From contig CAVWTN010000002.1 in the NCBI GenBank assembly GCA_963757945.1, positions 248,001 through 312,000 of the forward strand: a stretch of DNA of 64,000 bases, given 5' to 3'. The notes under the pieces are model-generated. The model saw only the letters and a list, made by a program, of their open reading frames with translations, was not told the DNA's origin and ran no database searches. A program made the translations under genes and the position numbers. Shown piece by piece: positions 17,938 to 27,425 of the stretch; position 1 is the first letter of the stretch, and every line of letters begins with the position of its first letter. This DNA comes from CAVWTN01 sp963757945 (GTDB lineage: Bacteria; Vulcanimicrobiota; Vulcanimicrobiia; Vulcanimicrobiales; Vulcanimicrobiaceae).

Positions 17938-18818
17938 TGAATCGGTTCTCGAAGCGCGCTTACGCATTGACCCTGCTGGTCGCGATCCCGGCGCTCGCGC
18001 TCGCGCAACAACCGCGCGGTTGGACCGCCCGGAACGCCGCACCCGCCGTTCGTTCCGCCCCCGCCGTTCGTTCCGCTCCCGCCGCTCCCGCGGCCAGAGC
18101 GGCGGCGCCCGCGGCGCGCTCCGTTCCCGTCACCCGGACGGCTCCGCAAACGACGCAGGCGCCCCCGCCCGCCGGAGGATTCAACTTCAATCACGACATC
18201 ACCGCGCGGCCGGTCACCACGCAGCCGGTCACCCTGCAGCGCACGGTCACGACGCAGCCCGTCGCGCGGCAGCGCCCCGTCACCACGCAGCCGGTCACGG
18301 TGCAGCGCCCCATCACCACGCAGCCGGTCGTCCAGCAACCGGCGAGACGGACCGGCAACCCCTCGCCGGGCACCTTCCCGCACGCGCCCTACGCCAACAC
18401 GGGCACGACGCCGTTTCACCGCAGGTTCACAGGGCCCGTCGTTCGCAATATCCGCGCGCCGGGCGGCAACTGGGGCTGGAATCACGGCGTCGTCTGGCAG
18501 CCGGCTCCCATCTACTGGGGCGGCGGCTTCTGGGGCCCCTTCGCGATCGCCGCCCTGGCGGATGCGCTGTGGTACGGCTCGATCGTCGATGACCAAGAGC
18601 GCGTGCAGTATCCATCCTATCAAGTCGAACCCGATAGCCCCGGCGCCGAACTCCTTCAGGATTACGGGCTCCAGCAGACGCAGTGCGGGCCGCCCGGTCT
18701 CGTCAACATTTGGGGCCCCGACAACAGCGTGATCTGCGCGTTTCCGAACGATCAAGTGGGGCCGGGCAATTACGAAGTGGACCAATCGACGTTCACGCTG
18801 ATCCCGGAGTCGCAGTAG
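17934..18818 (+). CDS. Secreted repetitive Pro/Thr/Gln-rich protein
   Basis: 294 residues; ATG at 17934 or 17937. A signal peptide (residues 1-25) leads into an Ala/Pro/Arg-rich stretch, then four tandem 11-residue repeats of the form RPVTTQPVTLQ (residues 92-135), then a Trp/Gly-rich middle (NWGWNHGVVWQPAP, YWGGGFWGPF) and a C-terminal globular part with two Cys (QCGPPG, ICAFP). The layout suggests a cell-surface or envelope-spanning protein with a flexible linker. Function is unknown. Confidence 0.65.
   Translation: MMNRFSKRAYALTLLVAIPALALAQQPRGWTARNAAPAVRSAPAVRSAPAAPAARAAAPAARSVPVTRTAPQTTQAPPPAGGFNFNHDITARPVTTQPVTLQRTVTTQPVARQRPVTTQPVTVQRPITTQPVVQQPARRTGNPSPGTFPHAPYANTGTTPFHRRFTGPVVRNIRAPGGNWGWNHGVVWQPAPIYWGGGFWGPFAIAALADALWYGSIVDDQERVQYPSYQVEPDSPGAELLQDYGLQQTQCGPPGLVNIWGPDNSVICAFPNDQVGPGNYEVDQSTFTLIPESQ
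18207..18338 (+). repeat. Four tandem 33-bp coding repeats
   Basis: Four in-frame copies of a 33-bp unit encode RPVTTQPVTLQ, RTVTTQPVARQ, RPVTTQPVTVQ and RPITTQPVVQQ. The shared core is accacgcagccggtc. Copy number of such arrays often varies between strains by slippage or recombination. Confidence 0.85.
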
Positions 18819-18921
18819 GCTTAGTAACTCGAGCCGGCGCCGTCACGGTGCGCCCAGCGGCGATCGGGCGCCGGAGAGCTCGCCGAGCGGACGACCGGCG
18901 CGACGGGCGAAGGGAAGCGTC

Positions 18922-20376
18922 ATGACCAGCGCATATGCGGCGGACGCCGCGCGAGTTCTCGACACCGCGTCCCAGCGAGGCGCCGCATATGCGGACGTGC
19001 AGTTCTGGGTTGCCGAGAGCGAATCGATCTACGTGCAGAGCGGCGTCGTCCGCAACGTCGATAGCTCCCGCTCCGTCGGCTACGGAGTGCGCGCGCTCGT
19101 CGGCGGAGCCTGGGGGTTCGCGGGGAGCGACCGGTTCGGCGACGGGCTCGACGCTACGGCCGCGCGCGCGGTCGCCATTGCGCGGGCATCCGCGACGATT
19201 CCCAGACGTATACCGGCCGTCACCCCAACGCAGAAGCACGTCGGCAGCTGGTCGACGCCCGTGACGATCGATCCCAAATCCATCCCGCTCGGAAAGCGGA
19301 TCGATCATCTCTTGCAGGCAGAAAAGGCGCTGCACGTATCCAAGGACGTCGTCTACGGATATGCCTTCTCGTGGAACGAGACGCGAACGAAGGAGTTCTA
19401 CAGCACGATCGGGAGCGCGATCGTGCAGAACCTCGCGCAGAGCGGTGCGGGCACGGGGTGCAACGCGGTCGGCGACGGCGACGCCGAGTATCGCAGCGGT
19501 CCCGGGGACTTCGGTCTGTATCAAGGCGGCGGCTGGGAAGTCGTCGAGCGCGCGGACTTGATCGCCAACGCAGCGCGATACGGCGAAGACGCGGTGCGGC
19601 TGCTGAAGGCGCCGGTGCTGCCGGAAACGACCGGGCATTTGATCCTCACGGGCGGCGTCCTCAACCTGCAGATGCACGAATCGATCGGGCATCCCCTCGA
19701 ACTCGATCGCAGCCTGGGATGGGAAGCGAACTTCTCCGGCATTTCGTGGGCCACGCCGGACCAAGTCGGCAAGCTCCGCTACGGATCCGATTTGCTGAAC
19801 GTCACCTGCGACAACACGCTGCCGCTGGGGATGGCGACGGTGGGCTACGACGACGAAGGCACGCAGCCCCGCGCGGTGCCGTTGATCGAGAACGGGATCC
19901 TACGAGCCTTCGAGTCCTCGCGGGATACGGCCGCGCAGACGTCGCTTCCGGAAACGGCGTCGGTGCGCGCGCAAGATTGGGCATCCGTTCCGATCGTCCG
20001 CATGACCAACATTCTGCTCGCCCCGGGAGAGGGAACGCTCGAAGACATCGTCGCGGACACGAAAGACGGCGTCCTGATGGACGGCATCCGCTCTTGGTCG
20101 ATCGACGATCATCGTTTGAATTTTCAATTCGGACCGCAACTCGCTTGGCAGATCCGCAACGGCAAGCGAACGAAGCTGTACAGAAAGCCGACCTACACGG
20201 GCATCACGCCGCGTTTCTGGGCCGGGCTCGACCGCGTCGCCGGGCGCTCCGAATGGGTGGTCTGGGGAACGCCGAATTGCGGCAAAGGCGAGCCGGAACA
20301 GGCCGGGCGTACATCGCACGCCTGCTCCCACGCTCGCTTCGCGAACGTCAGGATGGGCGTGAGAGCCGATGCCTGA
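18922..20376 (+). CDS. tldD: TldD-type metalloprotease subunit
   Basis: 484 residues. TldD carries the zinc-binding HExxxH motif, here HESIGH near residues 252-257, in the context GGVLNLQMHESIGHPLELDR, and forms a heterodimer with TldE that degrades unfolded peptides through a narrow channel. The C-terminus holds GTPNCGKGEPEQ, where the conserved Cys helps metal binding in this subunit. The next gene is tldE, overlapping by 8 bp. In other bacteria the pair matures RiPP peptides or degrades CcdA; no RiPP precursor gene is recognisable here. Confidence 0.92.
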   Translation: MTSAYAADAARVLDTASQRGAAYADVQFWVAESESIYVQSGVVRNVDSSRSVGYGVRALVGGAWGFAGSDRFGDGLDATAARAVAIARASATIPRRIPAVTPTQKHVGSWSTPVTIDPKSIPLGKRIDHLLQAEKALHVSKDVVYGYAFSWNETRTKEFYSTIGSAIVQNLAQSGAGTGCNAVGDGDAEYRSGPGDFGLYQGGGWEVVERADLIANAARYGEDAVRLLKAPVLPETTGHLILTGGVLNLQMHESIGHPLELDRSLGWEANFSGISWATPDQVGKLRYGSDLLNVTCDNTLPLGMATVGYDDEGTQPRAVPLIENGILRAFESSRDTAAQTSLPETASVRAQDWASVPIVRMTNILLAPGEGTLEDIVADTKDGVLMDGIRSWSIDDHRLNFQFGPQLAWQIRNGKRTKLYRKPTYTGITPRFWAGLDRVAGRSEWVVWGTPNCGKGEPEQAGRTSHACSHARFANVRMGVRADA

Positions 20377-21694
20377 CGCAAGCAGCGCCCTCGCGCTCGC
20401 GCAAAGGACCCTTGGGCTCGTGCGGGGCGCCGATCAGGCGTCGGTGGAAGTCAACGAACTGGACGCCGCGTATTCGCGCTTCGCGCAAAACTACGTGATC
20501 GAGAACCTCGCATCCATCGCGACCACCGTCTCGGTCACGTACGTCAAAGATAAGCGGCGAGGCTCATCGACGACGGGCGATCTCTCGGAGGCCGGGCTCA
20601 AGTCCGTCATCGCGCGCGCTTCGGAAGTGGCGGCGCGGGTGCCGCCCAATCCGGAGTTCGTGTCGCTCGCAACGCCCGGCGCCGTCGGCCGTGCCGAACA
20701 CAGCGTCTTCGCATCGACGGCCGAGGTGACGCCTGCGGACCGGGTCGCAAAGCTGGTTCCGGTGTTCGCACGCATGGGGCGATCCGCGCTCACCTCCTCC
20801 GGCTTCACGACCACGCAATTGCAGAATATCGCGATCGCCAACAGTCTGGGCGTCGCCGCGGCGTGGCAAGGCACCTACGCCGGCATCGAGATCAAGGCGA
20901 TGGCGGAACGGACGAGCGGCTACGCCGATTTCTGGACGCGCGATTACGCCGCGCTCGACTCTGCGGAACGCGCGGAACGTGCCGCTTCGAAGGCGACGGT
21001 ATCGCGGGAGCCGGCGGATCTGAAACCCGGCACGTACGCGGTGATCCTCGAACCGCCGGCGTTCGTCGACTGCATCAACAATCTCTATTACGGCTTTGCG
21101 ATCGACGCGATCAGGGAAGCGCAGGATTCATGGCTGATCGATCGCCTTGGCCGGGCCGTCTTTTCGCCGAATTTGACGATCGTCGACGACTGGAGTCACC
21201 CGCAGGTCGCCAATCAGCCGTTCGCCTCCGACGGCGCGCCGACGCAGCGCGTCGTCCTGGTCGAAAAAGGCGTCCCCAAAGCATTCGTGTCGTCCACCTA
21301 TCTCGCCAACCGGTTCAAGGTCGCCAATACCGGACACGACGGGTATCCGACGAACGCGATCGTCATGCCGGGAACGAAATCGCGCGAGCAGCTGATCGCC
21401 GAGACGGAACGCGGGATCCTCGTGTCACGAACGTGGTACACGCGCATCGTCGATCCGCGGCAGTGCACGATCACGGGACTGACGCGCGACGGCGTGTACC
21501 TGATCGAGAACGGGAAACTCACGCGGACGCTCAAGAACTTTCGCTTCTTCACCTCGATGTTGAAGGCGCTCGCCGACGTGGAGTTCTCGAATACGCTCGA
21601 CCGTTCGGAATCGTCGGATGCTCCGCAAACGCTCGTCGTCCCGACCGCAAAGATCGCGAAGTTCACGCTTTCCGCCCAGACGTCGTTCGCCTAA
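20369..21694 (+). CDS. tldE: TldE (PmbA)-type protease subunit
   Basis: 441 residues, homologous to TldD but without the HExxxH motif, as expected for the non-catalytic partner. The opening SALALAQRTLGLVRGADQAS, the central region with LEPPAFVDCINNLYYGF and the TAFVSSTYLA-like segment (KAFVSSTYLANRFKV) fit the family. Overlap with tldD implies coupled translation and stoichiometric assembly. The C-terminal strand-rich part ends at the stop, followed nine bases later by another possible start. Confidence 0.9.
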   Translation: MPDASSALALAQRTLGLVRGADQASVEVNELDAAYSRFAQNYVIENLASIATTVSVTYVKDKRRGSSTTGDLSEAGLKSVIARASEVAARVPPNPEFVSLATPGAVGRAEHSVFASTAEVTPADRVAKLVPVFARMGRSALTSSGFTTTQLQNIAIANSLGVAAAWQGTYAGIEIKAMAERTSGYADFWTRDYAALDSAERAERAASKATVSREPADLKPGTYAVILEPPAFVDCINNLYYGFAIDAIREAQDSWLIDRLGRAVFSPNLTIVDDWSHPQVANQPFASDGAPTQRVVLVEKGVPKAFVSSTYLANRFKVANTGHDGYPTNAIVMPGTKSREQLIAETERGILVSRTWYTRIVDPRQCTITGLTRDGVYLIENGKLTRTLKNFRFFTSMLKALADVEFSNTLDRSESSDAPQTLVVPTAKIAKFTLSAQTSFA

Positions 21695-21703
21695 GGAGCT
21701 GAA

Positions 21704-21907
21704 ATGGATCGGCGCCGCTTTCTCGTTCTCGCCGCCGCAACGCCGGCAGCCGCTCTATCGCAGCAGCGATGCCTCGCCGCGTCGACGGCGTTCGCATCCG
21801 CGCGCCTGGTTCGCGGACCGCGTCAGGTGCTCGTCGGCAGGCCGGGGCGTTGCGCCGGGTCGCGGCGCGCACGCGGCGCCGCCGCTCTGCTGCCGTTCCC
21901 AGGCTAA
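21704..21907 (+). pseudogene. Short ORF with Tat-like leader, possible gene remnant
   Basis: ATG at 21704 has a strong AAGGAG six bases upstream and lies nine bases after tldE. The first 20 residues (MDRRRFLVLAAATPAAALSQ) look like a twin-arginine or ordinary signal peptide, but after that the frame becomes Arg/Ala-rich and stops at codon 68 with no recognisable domain. I read it as the truncated start of a former secreted protein in the tldDE operon. A genuine small peptide cannot be excluded. Confidence 0.35.
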
Positions 21908-21944
21908 CCGAGGCGCGTTCCGCGGCGGCGGCGAAAGGCGCGGC

Positions 21945-23558
21945 GTGCGTAATCTTGCCTGCTTGCTCCTGGCTGCCGCCTTGGGCGCATCGCCCGCGAC
22001 GAGCGGCGCTCCGCTCGGATCGCTCGCGCCTGCGCTCCCCGCGACCGCGCTCGACGGGGCACCGCTCGCAACGGGCGCGAGCCCCGGGAAGGTCACGGTT
22101 CTGAATTTTTGGGCGACCTGGTGCCCACCGTGCCGCGCGGAAACGCCCGACCTCATCACGGCGTATCGGCAGCTCAAAGGGCGCGGCGTCACGTTCCTCG
22201 GCATCGACACGACCGAGACCGCGCCGATCGTCAAGACGTTCCTCTCGGCAAAGGGCGTGCCGTATCCAACCGCGCTCGCGGGGCCGGACGTCTATAACGC
22301 CTACGGCATCGCCTACATCCCGACGACGATCGTGCTCGACGCGAACGGCATCGTGCGCGCGCGCTGGATCGGCGGCGTCAAGCCGGCGCAGCTCGCCAAG
22401 TACGTGAGCGACGCCCAGGCGGGGCGCTCGTCGATCTATGTCTCCCCGACCCAGGCGAAAATCGATGCGCTGCTCGCCGTGCAGCGGTATCACTTCGAAG
22501 GGCCGGCCGCCGAACGCCGAGCGACTTCGAAGGCCGTGAAGGATGCGATCGCACGCGCCGAGTCGATCGCCGAGAAGAACGAGGACACGGTCGATTACGA
22601 GCGCACGCAGCACGCCGAGGGCGCCTTGCTCGTCGCCGCCGGGACGGCGCAGCGGGCAACGGCCCAGACCACCGGACAGAAGGTCGAGGCGCTCGTCAAT
22701 CTCGCGCGCGGTTACGGCGATCAGAATCGCTGGACCGAGGCCGCGCAGGCGTATCGCGACGCGCTCGCCCTCACGCCGAGCGCGCCGAAGCTCGTCGCCT
22801 CGCTCTCGCGCGCCTACTATCGCTTGCATGACTACGACGGCATGATCGCGCAGGCCGTGCGCTACACCGAACTGCGGCCCGCCGACGGCGACGGCTGGTC
22901 GAGCCTCGGGCTCGCCTACCAGCGTACGCATCGCTTCTCCGACGCCGCCGCAGCTTACGAGAAGTCGCTGCCGCGCCTCGAAGCCGATGCTGCGAAGCAA
23001 CCCACGCAAGATGCGCTCGCCGACGTCGCGGACACGGCGCTCGATGCCGCGAACGTGTATGTCTCGCTCGGCGACGCGAAGAACACCGCGCGCTTCTTCG
23101 CGAAGGCGAACGCGTTCGCCGACAGGCTGAAGCCGAACGGCGAGTATGCGACGCTCAAACGTAACGTGAAGGAGCGTACGCAGGAGGGCCTCGTCGCCGT
23201 CGCGCTTTCAGGCGGCGGCAACAAGCCCGTCGTCTCGATCGCGCCCTGGACCGGACCCGATCTTCCGGGGAGCCTCGCCTCGACGCTGAAGTACCGTTTG
23301 ATCGTGGCGGCGCCCGCCGATTCGAAGGTTTCGCTGCGCGCCGCGGGCCTGCGCCCGCAGTGGGTCGCATCGTTCTGCGCCGATGGGCTCTGCTCGCCGC
23401 AGACCGTGACCTTCACGGCGCCGGCCTCCGGGGTGAAGACCTACGAGTTCCAACTCGTGCCGCCGCAAGACGGCGCGCGCCCCGGCAGCGTCGCCGTGCT
23501 GGTCGAGGGCGGAAGCGCCGTGGCGGTACCACCGGCTCTGCCCACGCACTCGCGCTAG
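21945..23558 (+). CDS. Secreted TlpA-like thioredoxin with TPR repeats
   Basis: 537 residues from a GTG with AAAGG seven bases upstream. A signal peptide (CLLLAAALGASPATSG) is followed by a TlpA/ResA-type thioredoxin domain with the active site WATWCPPCR near residue 60 and cis-Pro in AYIPTTIVLD. Residues about 230-400 contain tetratricopeptide repeats (WTEAAQAYRDALALTPSAP, RFSDAAAAYEKSLPRL). The C-terminal 100 residues look like a beta-sandwich with two Cys. It probably reduces or shuffles disulfides in the periplasm, with partners bound through the TPRs. Its 3' end overlaps the convergent peroxidase gene by 4 bp. Confidence 0.87.
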   Translation: MRNLACLLLAAALGASPATSGAPLGSLAPALPATALDGAPLATGASPGKVTVLNFWATWCPPCRAETPDLITAYRQLKGRGVTFLGIDTTETAPIVKTFLSAKGVPYPTALAGPDVYNAYGIAYIPTTIVLDANGIVRARWIGGVKPAQLAKYVSDAQAGRSSIYVSPTQAKIDALLAVQRYHFEGPAAERRATSKAVKDAIARAESIAEKNEDTVDYERTQHAEGALLVAAGTAQRATAQTTGQKVEALVNLARGYGDQNRWTEAAQAYRDALALTPSAPKLVASLSRAYYRLHDYDGMIAQAVRYTELRPADGDGWSSLGLAYQRTHRFSDAAAAYEKSLPRLEADAAKQPTQDALADVADTALDAANVYVSLGDAKNTARFFAKANAFADRLKPNGEYATLKRNVKERTQEGLVAVALSGGGNKPVVSIAPWTGPDLPGSLASTLKYRLIVAAPADSKVSLRAAGLRPQWVASFCADGLCSPQTVTFTAPASGVKTYEFQLVPPQDGARPGSVAVLVEGGSAVAVPPALPTHSR

Positions 23559-25162
23559 CGATAGAACGTGACGCGGTACGGCCGGTCGCGCTTCGGCACG
23601 TTCCGGTTGACCAAATCGGAGAGCGTCAGGTCCTGGTGGATGAGCTCCCAGCCGACCTTGGAAAACGTCCGCTCGTTGAACACATGCTCCGCGAGCAGCG
23701 GGCTCGTGAGCGCTTGCGAGAAGGCGTCGATGCCGACCAGCCGCCCGATCAGCGCCGGCAAAGCGGAGTTTTCGCGGACGTCCTCCGCGCAGAGGCCGAC
23801 GTAGAACTCAACGTTGTCGACCTCCTTGTAGAGCCGGCGCAGCTCGCGCTGCGCATCCGGGTCGCCCGTGATCTGGCCGAAATCCGTGACGCGCGGGAAC
23901 TGCGCCATCTCGCGGTAATCGTTGTAGCTCGCGACTTGCGCGAGCCGCCCGAGCTGGACCGTCGGCAACTCGGCGGCGGCGACCAAGAACTCGGCCGTGT
24001 TGAACAGGCCGATCCGCGTCGCCGGCTGGGCGCAGGTCTCTTCGAACATCGTGCCCAGGCCGCTGTCCACCACGAGCCGGTTGTTCCAGAGCGAATCCAG
24101 CATCGATATCGTCTTGCCGCCGTGCACGAGCGTATCGGGCAAAGCGCTGTGCCAACGGTACACCAGCGTGAACTCGACGGTCATCCAGTTCTGCCGGTAC
24201 CACTTTCCGTTCGTGAACGACGCCGGATCCATGATGAATTTGAAGTCGTAGGGCGTGATGTGATTGATGTATTCTTCGATCACGATCTTCATGATCTCGA
24301 CCATGAGGATGTTGCGCGCCGTCTGGAACAGCCGCTCGTCGTCCCAGTGCGGGTAGCTGCGCGCGAGCACGTCGCATAGGCGGTTGTGCTCGCGCAGACA
24401 CAGCGTGTTGAACATCACGAAACCGGCCTGGATATTCGCCCGCTCGACGCCCATCGCGAACATCATCGCTTTGGATTCCGGCGGCAGCCGCTTCTCGTCG
24501 TTCAGGGGTTCGTAGAGGCCCTCGAATTCCGGCTTGACGAGTCCCTTCTCGGGGTCCTGATAGTAGAACGGCGGATACTCTTCACCGCCGAGGATTTGAC
24601 TCTTGAGTTTGCCCGCGTTGAACGACCGAAGCATGTACGTCGAGGCCGGCGTCAGGCCATAGACGGGGCAAAGGTCGATGTGATGGTTCGACGTATTGCG
24701 CAGACGGCTGTTGCGGTCCGTTCGCAAGAAGCCGTCCGTGAACCATTGCACCCAATACGGAAAGAGCAGCGTCGATTTCGGCGATAGGACCGTTTGACCG
24801 TCCTTCTTCCGAAACAGAACGGCGAGGTCATCGAGAGGCGGGAGTTTGTCCGCCCGGTTGAAGTCCGGATCGGGCGGTAAGTGGCGTCCCGTATAGCGCC
24901 GGTCGATGAGCGATGCCCACGACGTGTACGTCTCCGTGAGCTTGGGCCGATCCGTATCGGGAACGTTCGGATCGAGCGTCATCATGCTGTAGGCGTAAGG
25001 CCGCGTGGGGATCCGCGCGATGGCGCTGTTGACGAGCGCCCTGTTCGCCAGGCGCGCCAGCGGCTTGGTGTTTTGAATGAAACTCCAAAATGAGGCAAAG
25101 TGGGTCAGCGCGTCGGTCTGGAGTTCGTTGAAGAATCCGTCGCGCGATGTATCCCTGGGCAT
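23555..25162 (-). CDS. Cyclooxygenase-like heme peroxidase family protein
   Basis: 535 residues of the animal-type heme peroxidase superfamily, closest in pattern to cyclooxygenases and fatty-acid dioxygenases. TLVYRWHSALPD at residues 332-343 aligns with the cyclooxygenase motif holding the catalytic Tyr385 and proximal heme ligand His388, giving Tyr335 and His338. On the distal side VQWFTDGFLRTD aligns with QHFTHQFFKTD of cyclooxygenase, so Gln139 is kept but the distal His207 position is Asp143. The tyrosyl-radical oxygenase site is thus present while classical peroxidase chemistry may be altered. There is no signal peptide. It is 17 bp downstream of the PQQ dehydrogenase gene. Confidence 0.88.
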   Translation of the reverse strand: MPRDTSRDGFFNELQTDALTHFASFWSFIQNTKPLARLANRALVNSAIARIPTRPYAYSMMTLDPNVPDTDRPKLTETYTSWASLIDRRYTGRHLPPDPDFNRADKLPPLDDLAVLFRKKDGQTVLSPKSTLLFPYWVQWFTDGFLRTDRNSRLRNTSNHHIDLCPVYGLTPASTYMLRSFNAGKLKSQILGGEEYPPFYYQDPEKGLVKPEFEGLYEPLNDEKRLPPESKAMMFAMGVERANIQAGFVMFNTLCLREHNRLCDVLARSYPHWDDERLFQTARNILMVEIMKIVIEEYINHITPYDFKFIMDPASFTNGKWYRQNWMTVEFTLVYRWHSALPDTLVHGGKTISMLDSLWNNRLVVDSGLGTMFEETCAQPATRIGLFNTAEFLVAAAELPTVQLGRLAQVASYNDYREMAQFPRVTDFGQITGDPDAQRELRRLYKEVDNVEFYVGLCAEDVRENSALPALIGRLVGIDAFSQALTSPLLAEHVFNERTFSKVGWELIHQDLTLSDLVNRNVPKRDRPYRVTFYR

Positions 25163-25179
25163 ATCGGCCGCTTCAATCC

Positions 25180-27222
25180 TTACTTTGCCGCAGCGGCCGG
25201 CGGCAGCTTGAAGATGGCGATCGCATCGCCGAGCGGAAAGTCGAGCTGGAAGTTCCCGCCGGCGGCTACCGCGATGTATTGCTGACCGTCGACTTGGTAG
25301 CTCACGGGCGGCGCATTGACGCCGGCCCCGAGGTGATAGCTCCACAGCTTCTTGCCCGAGGTGGCGTCGAACGCGTCGAAATCGCCGTTGCCTTCACCCA
25401 TGAAGGCGACGTTCCCGGCGGTCACGAGCGCGCCGCCGATCAGGGGCTGGTCGGTCTTGACCGTCCACGCGATCTGGCCCGACTCGGTATCGATCGCCAC
25501 GAATCTTCCGTCTTGGATCGCGCCCTTCTTCACGTTGATGAAAGCGCTCCCCAAGCGGAGCTGTCCCGGCTCGCTCTTCGCGGGCTGCGTCGTGAAGTTC
25601 ATCAGCTGGTCCATCGCGAGCACGTACGCCAGATGCGTCTTCGGCGACCAGGCTGCCGGCGACCATTCGGCCCCGCCGTTGGCACCGGGGAGCATCACGA
25701 CCCCCGTCTTCGTCGGCGTCGAGAACATGTTCTTCGACATCAGGACATATGGGTCCGATTTGCGGATCAGGCGACCGGTGCGCCGGTCGACGATGAAGAA
25801 CCAGCCGACCTTGCCCGCTTCCCCGGCGGCGGGAACCGTTTTTCCATCGACCGTCACGTCGAACAAGACGACCGGGCTCACGGCGTCGTAATCCCAAACG
25901 TCGTGTTTGACTTCTTGGTAGTACCACTTCAGCTTGCCGGTGTTGACGTCGAGCGCGACGATCGAATCGCTGTAGAGGTTATCGCCCTTGCGGTTGATGC
26001 CGCTCAGGTCCGGATTCGGATTGCCCGTCGAAAAGATGACCAGGCCGAGTTGCGGATCGATCGCCGGCGTCGTCCACACCATCGCGCCGCCGCTTCTCCA
26101 TGAGTCGCCGGAGTACGTCTTGGGATCCGTCGACCACCAGCGCCAGCGCTGTTTGCCGGTCTTTGCGTCGTAGGACGCGACGAAACCGCGCAGCGCCCAT
26201 TCACCGCCCGCACTGCCGATGATGACGCTGCCCTTGTACAATGCCGGCGTCATGGTCTCGGAGTAGCCGCTCGCGGCGCTCGCAACCTTCGTTTCCCATT
26301 TTTCCGCGCCGTTCGTCGCATCGAAGGCGACGAGCCGGTCGTCCAGCGTCAGCACGTAAACGTTGCCGTAACCGACGGCGACGCCGCGGTTCACGGGCCC
26401 GCAGCAGATCTTGAACGGTGTGAGATTGTTCGTCGTCTCCCAGATCCGCGAGCCGGTCGCGGCATTGAGCGCGATCACCTTCATCTTGTTGTCGACGACC
26501 GGCGTCGAGACGTACATGACGCCGTTCACGACGACGGGCGTCGCTTCGAAGCTGGCCGTGACCCCGGTCTGCGCGATGGCGACCAGCGATAACGATCCGA
26601 CGTTGTCCGCGGTGATTTGCTCGAGCGGCGAGTAGCGATCGTTGGCGAACGTGCGGCCGCCCATCAGCCAATCGTTCGCATTGCCGGCGGCGCCGGCGAG
26701 CATGTCGTCGCCGACGGCGACGTTCGCGTTGTTCGGCAGCGCGCTGAAGACGCGGCGGACCGGCGGCGCGGCGCGCTGAATCTCGGGAGCGCCGCTCGCG
26801 GGCGACTGCGCGCTGATGCGTTTCCCGGCCAGGGCCAAGCCGCCCGCGTTGCCCGCGCTGAGCGTCACGCCGTTCGGCGCGATGCCGTTGCGCTGCAGCA
26901 GGAACGCAACGACGTCGGCGTACTGCTGCGCCGTCAGACTATCCGGAGCGTTCGCCGGCATCTGCTTCTTCGTGAAGTCGTAAAGTTCGCCGGCCGTCGT
27001 ATACGACGTGTTGAGCGAGGTTTGGAAGCTCGGGCCGACCAATGCCGGGCCCTGGCCGCCGCGCAGTTGCGTGCCGTGACATTGCGAGCATTGCCCCGCG
27101 TAGACGGTCGCGCCGCGGGCGGCCTGCGCGCTGGAAAACCCCGCGCCCGCGGCGCCGGCCGGCGCCGAGAGCAGCCCGATCGCGCCGGCCAGGACGGATA
27201 AAGCCATCAGCCGAGGAATCAC
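25180..27222 (-). CDS. PQQ-dependent dehydrogenase with N-terminal cytochrome c domain
   Basis: 680 residues from a GTG with GGAGG six bases upstream. The signal peptide is followed by a class I cytochrome c domain (CSQCH near residue 40, with MPAN as likely Met ligand) and then an eight-bladed quinoprotein propeller (residues about 150-670). The propeller shows the adjacent-Cys pair in FKICCGPVNRG, tryptophan-docking blades and VWDYDAVSP with the catalytic Asp region, as in quinoprotein alcohol dehydrogenases. The usual quinohemoprotein order puts the heme domain last, so here it is inverted. It likely oxidises an alcohol in the periplasm and passes electrons to cytochrome c. Confidence 0.9.
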   Translation of the reverse strand: MIPRLMALSVLAGAIGLLSAPAGAAGAGFSSAQAARGATVYAGQCSQCHGTQLRGGQGPALVGPSFQTSLNTSYTTAGELYDFTKKQMPANAPDSLTAQQYADVVAFLLQRNGIAPNGVTLSAGNAGGLALAGKRISAQSPASGAPEIQRAAPPVRRVFSALPNNANVAVGDDMLAGAAGNANDWLMGGRTFANDRYSPLEQITADNVGSLSLVAIAQTGVTASFEATPVVVNGVMYVSTPVVDNKMKVIALNAATGSRIWETTNNLTPFKICCGPVNRGVAVGYGNVYVLTLDDRLVAFDATNGAEKWETKVASAASGYSETMTPALYKGSVIIGSAGGEWALRGFVASYDAKTGKQRWRWWSTDPKTYSGDSWRSGGAMVWTTPAIDPQLGLVIFSTGNPNPDLSGINRKGDNLYSDSIVALDVNTGKLKWYYQEVKHDVWDYDAVSPVVLFDVTVDGKTVPAAGEAGKVGWFFIVDRRTGRLIRKSDPYVLMSKNMFSTPTKTGVVMLPGANGGAEWSPAAWSPKTHLAYVLAMDQLMNFTTQPAKSEPGQLRLGSAFINVKKGAIQDGRFVAIDTESGQIAWTVKTDQPLIGGALVTAGNVAFMGEGNGDFDAFDATSGKKLWSYHLGAGVNAPPVSYQVDGQQYIAVAAGGNFQLDFPLGDAIAIFKLPPAAAAK

Positions 27223-27425
27223 GCCGTACCTCCGTAGTACTAAGAGCGCCGGTACTCGCGCGAAACGGCGCCGATGCCGGCAAGACCCTTCGAGCGGATT
27301 AGACTGCACTTTCAATCCCATGATCGCAGCGCTCGCGCGCTGGACGGCTCCGGCCGCGATCGACTATTATTGGCCTCAACCTCGCGTCGTTTTGGAGCAG
27401 ATGGATTAAGACGGCACTGCGCCGG

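Noticed and set aside
18207..18338. CRISPR-like array
   Set aside because: The 33-bp units are contiguous with no spacers and encode a protein repeat.
27320..27409. 29-codon plus-strand reading frame (MIAALARWTAP...) before the penicillin acylase gene
   Set aside because: No ribosome site and no recognisable feature; most likely chance.
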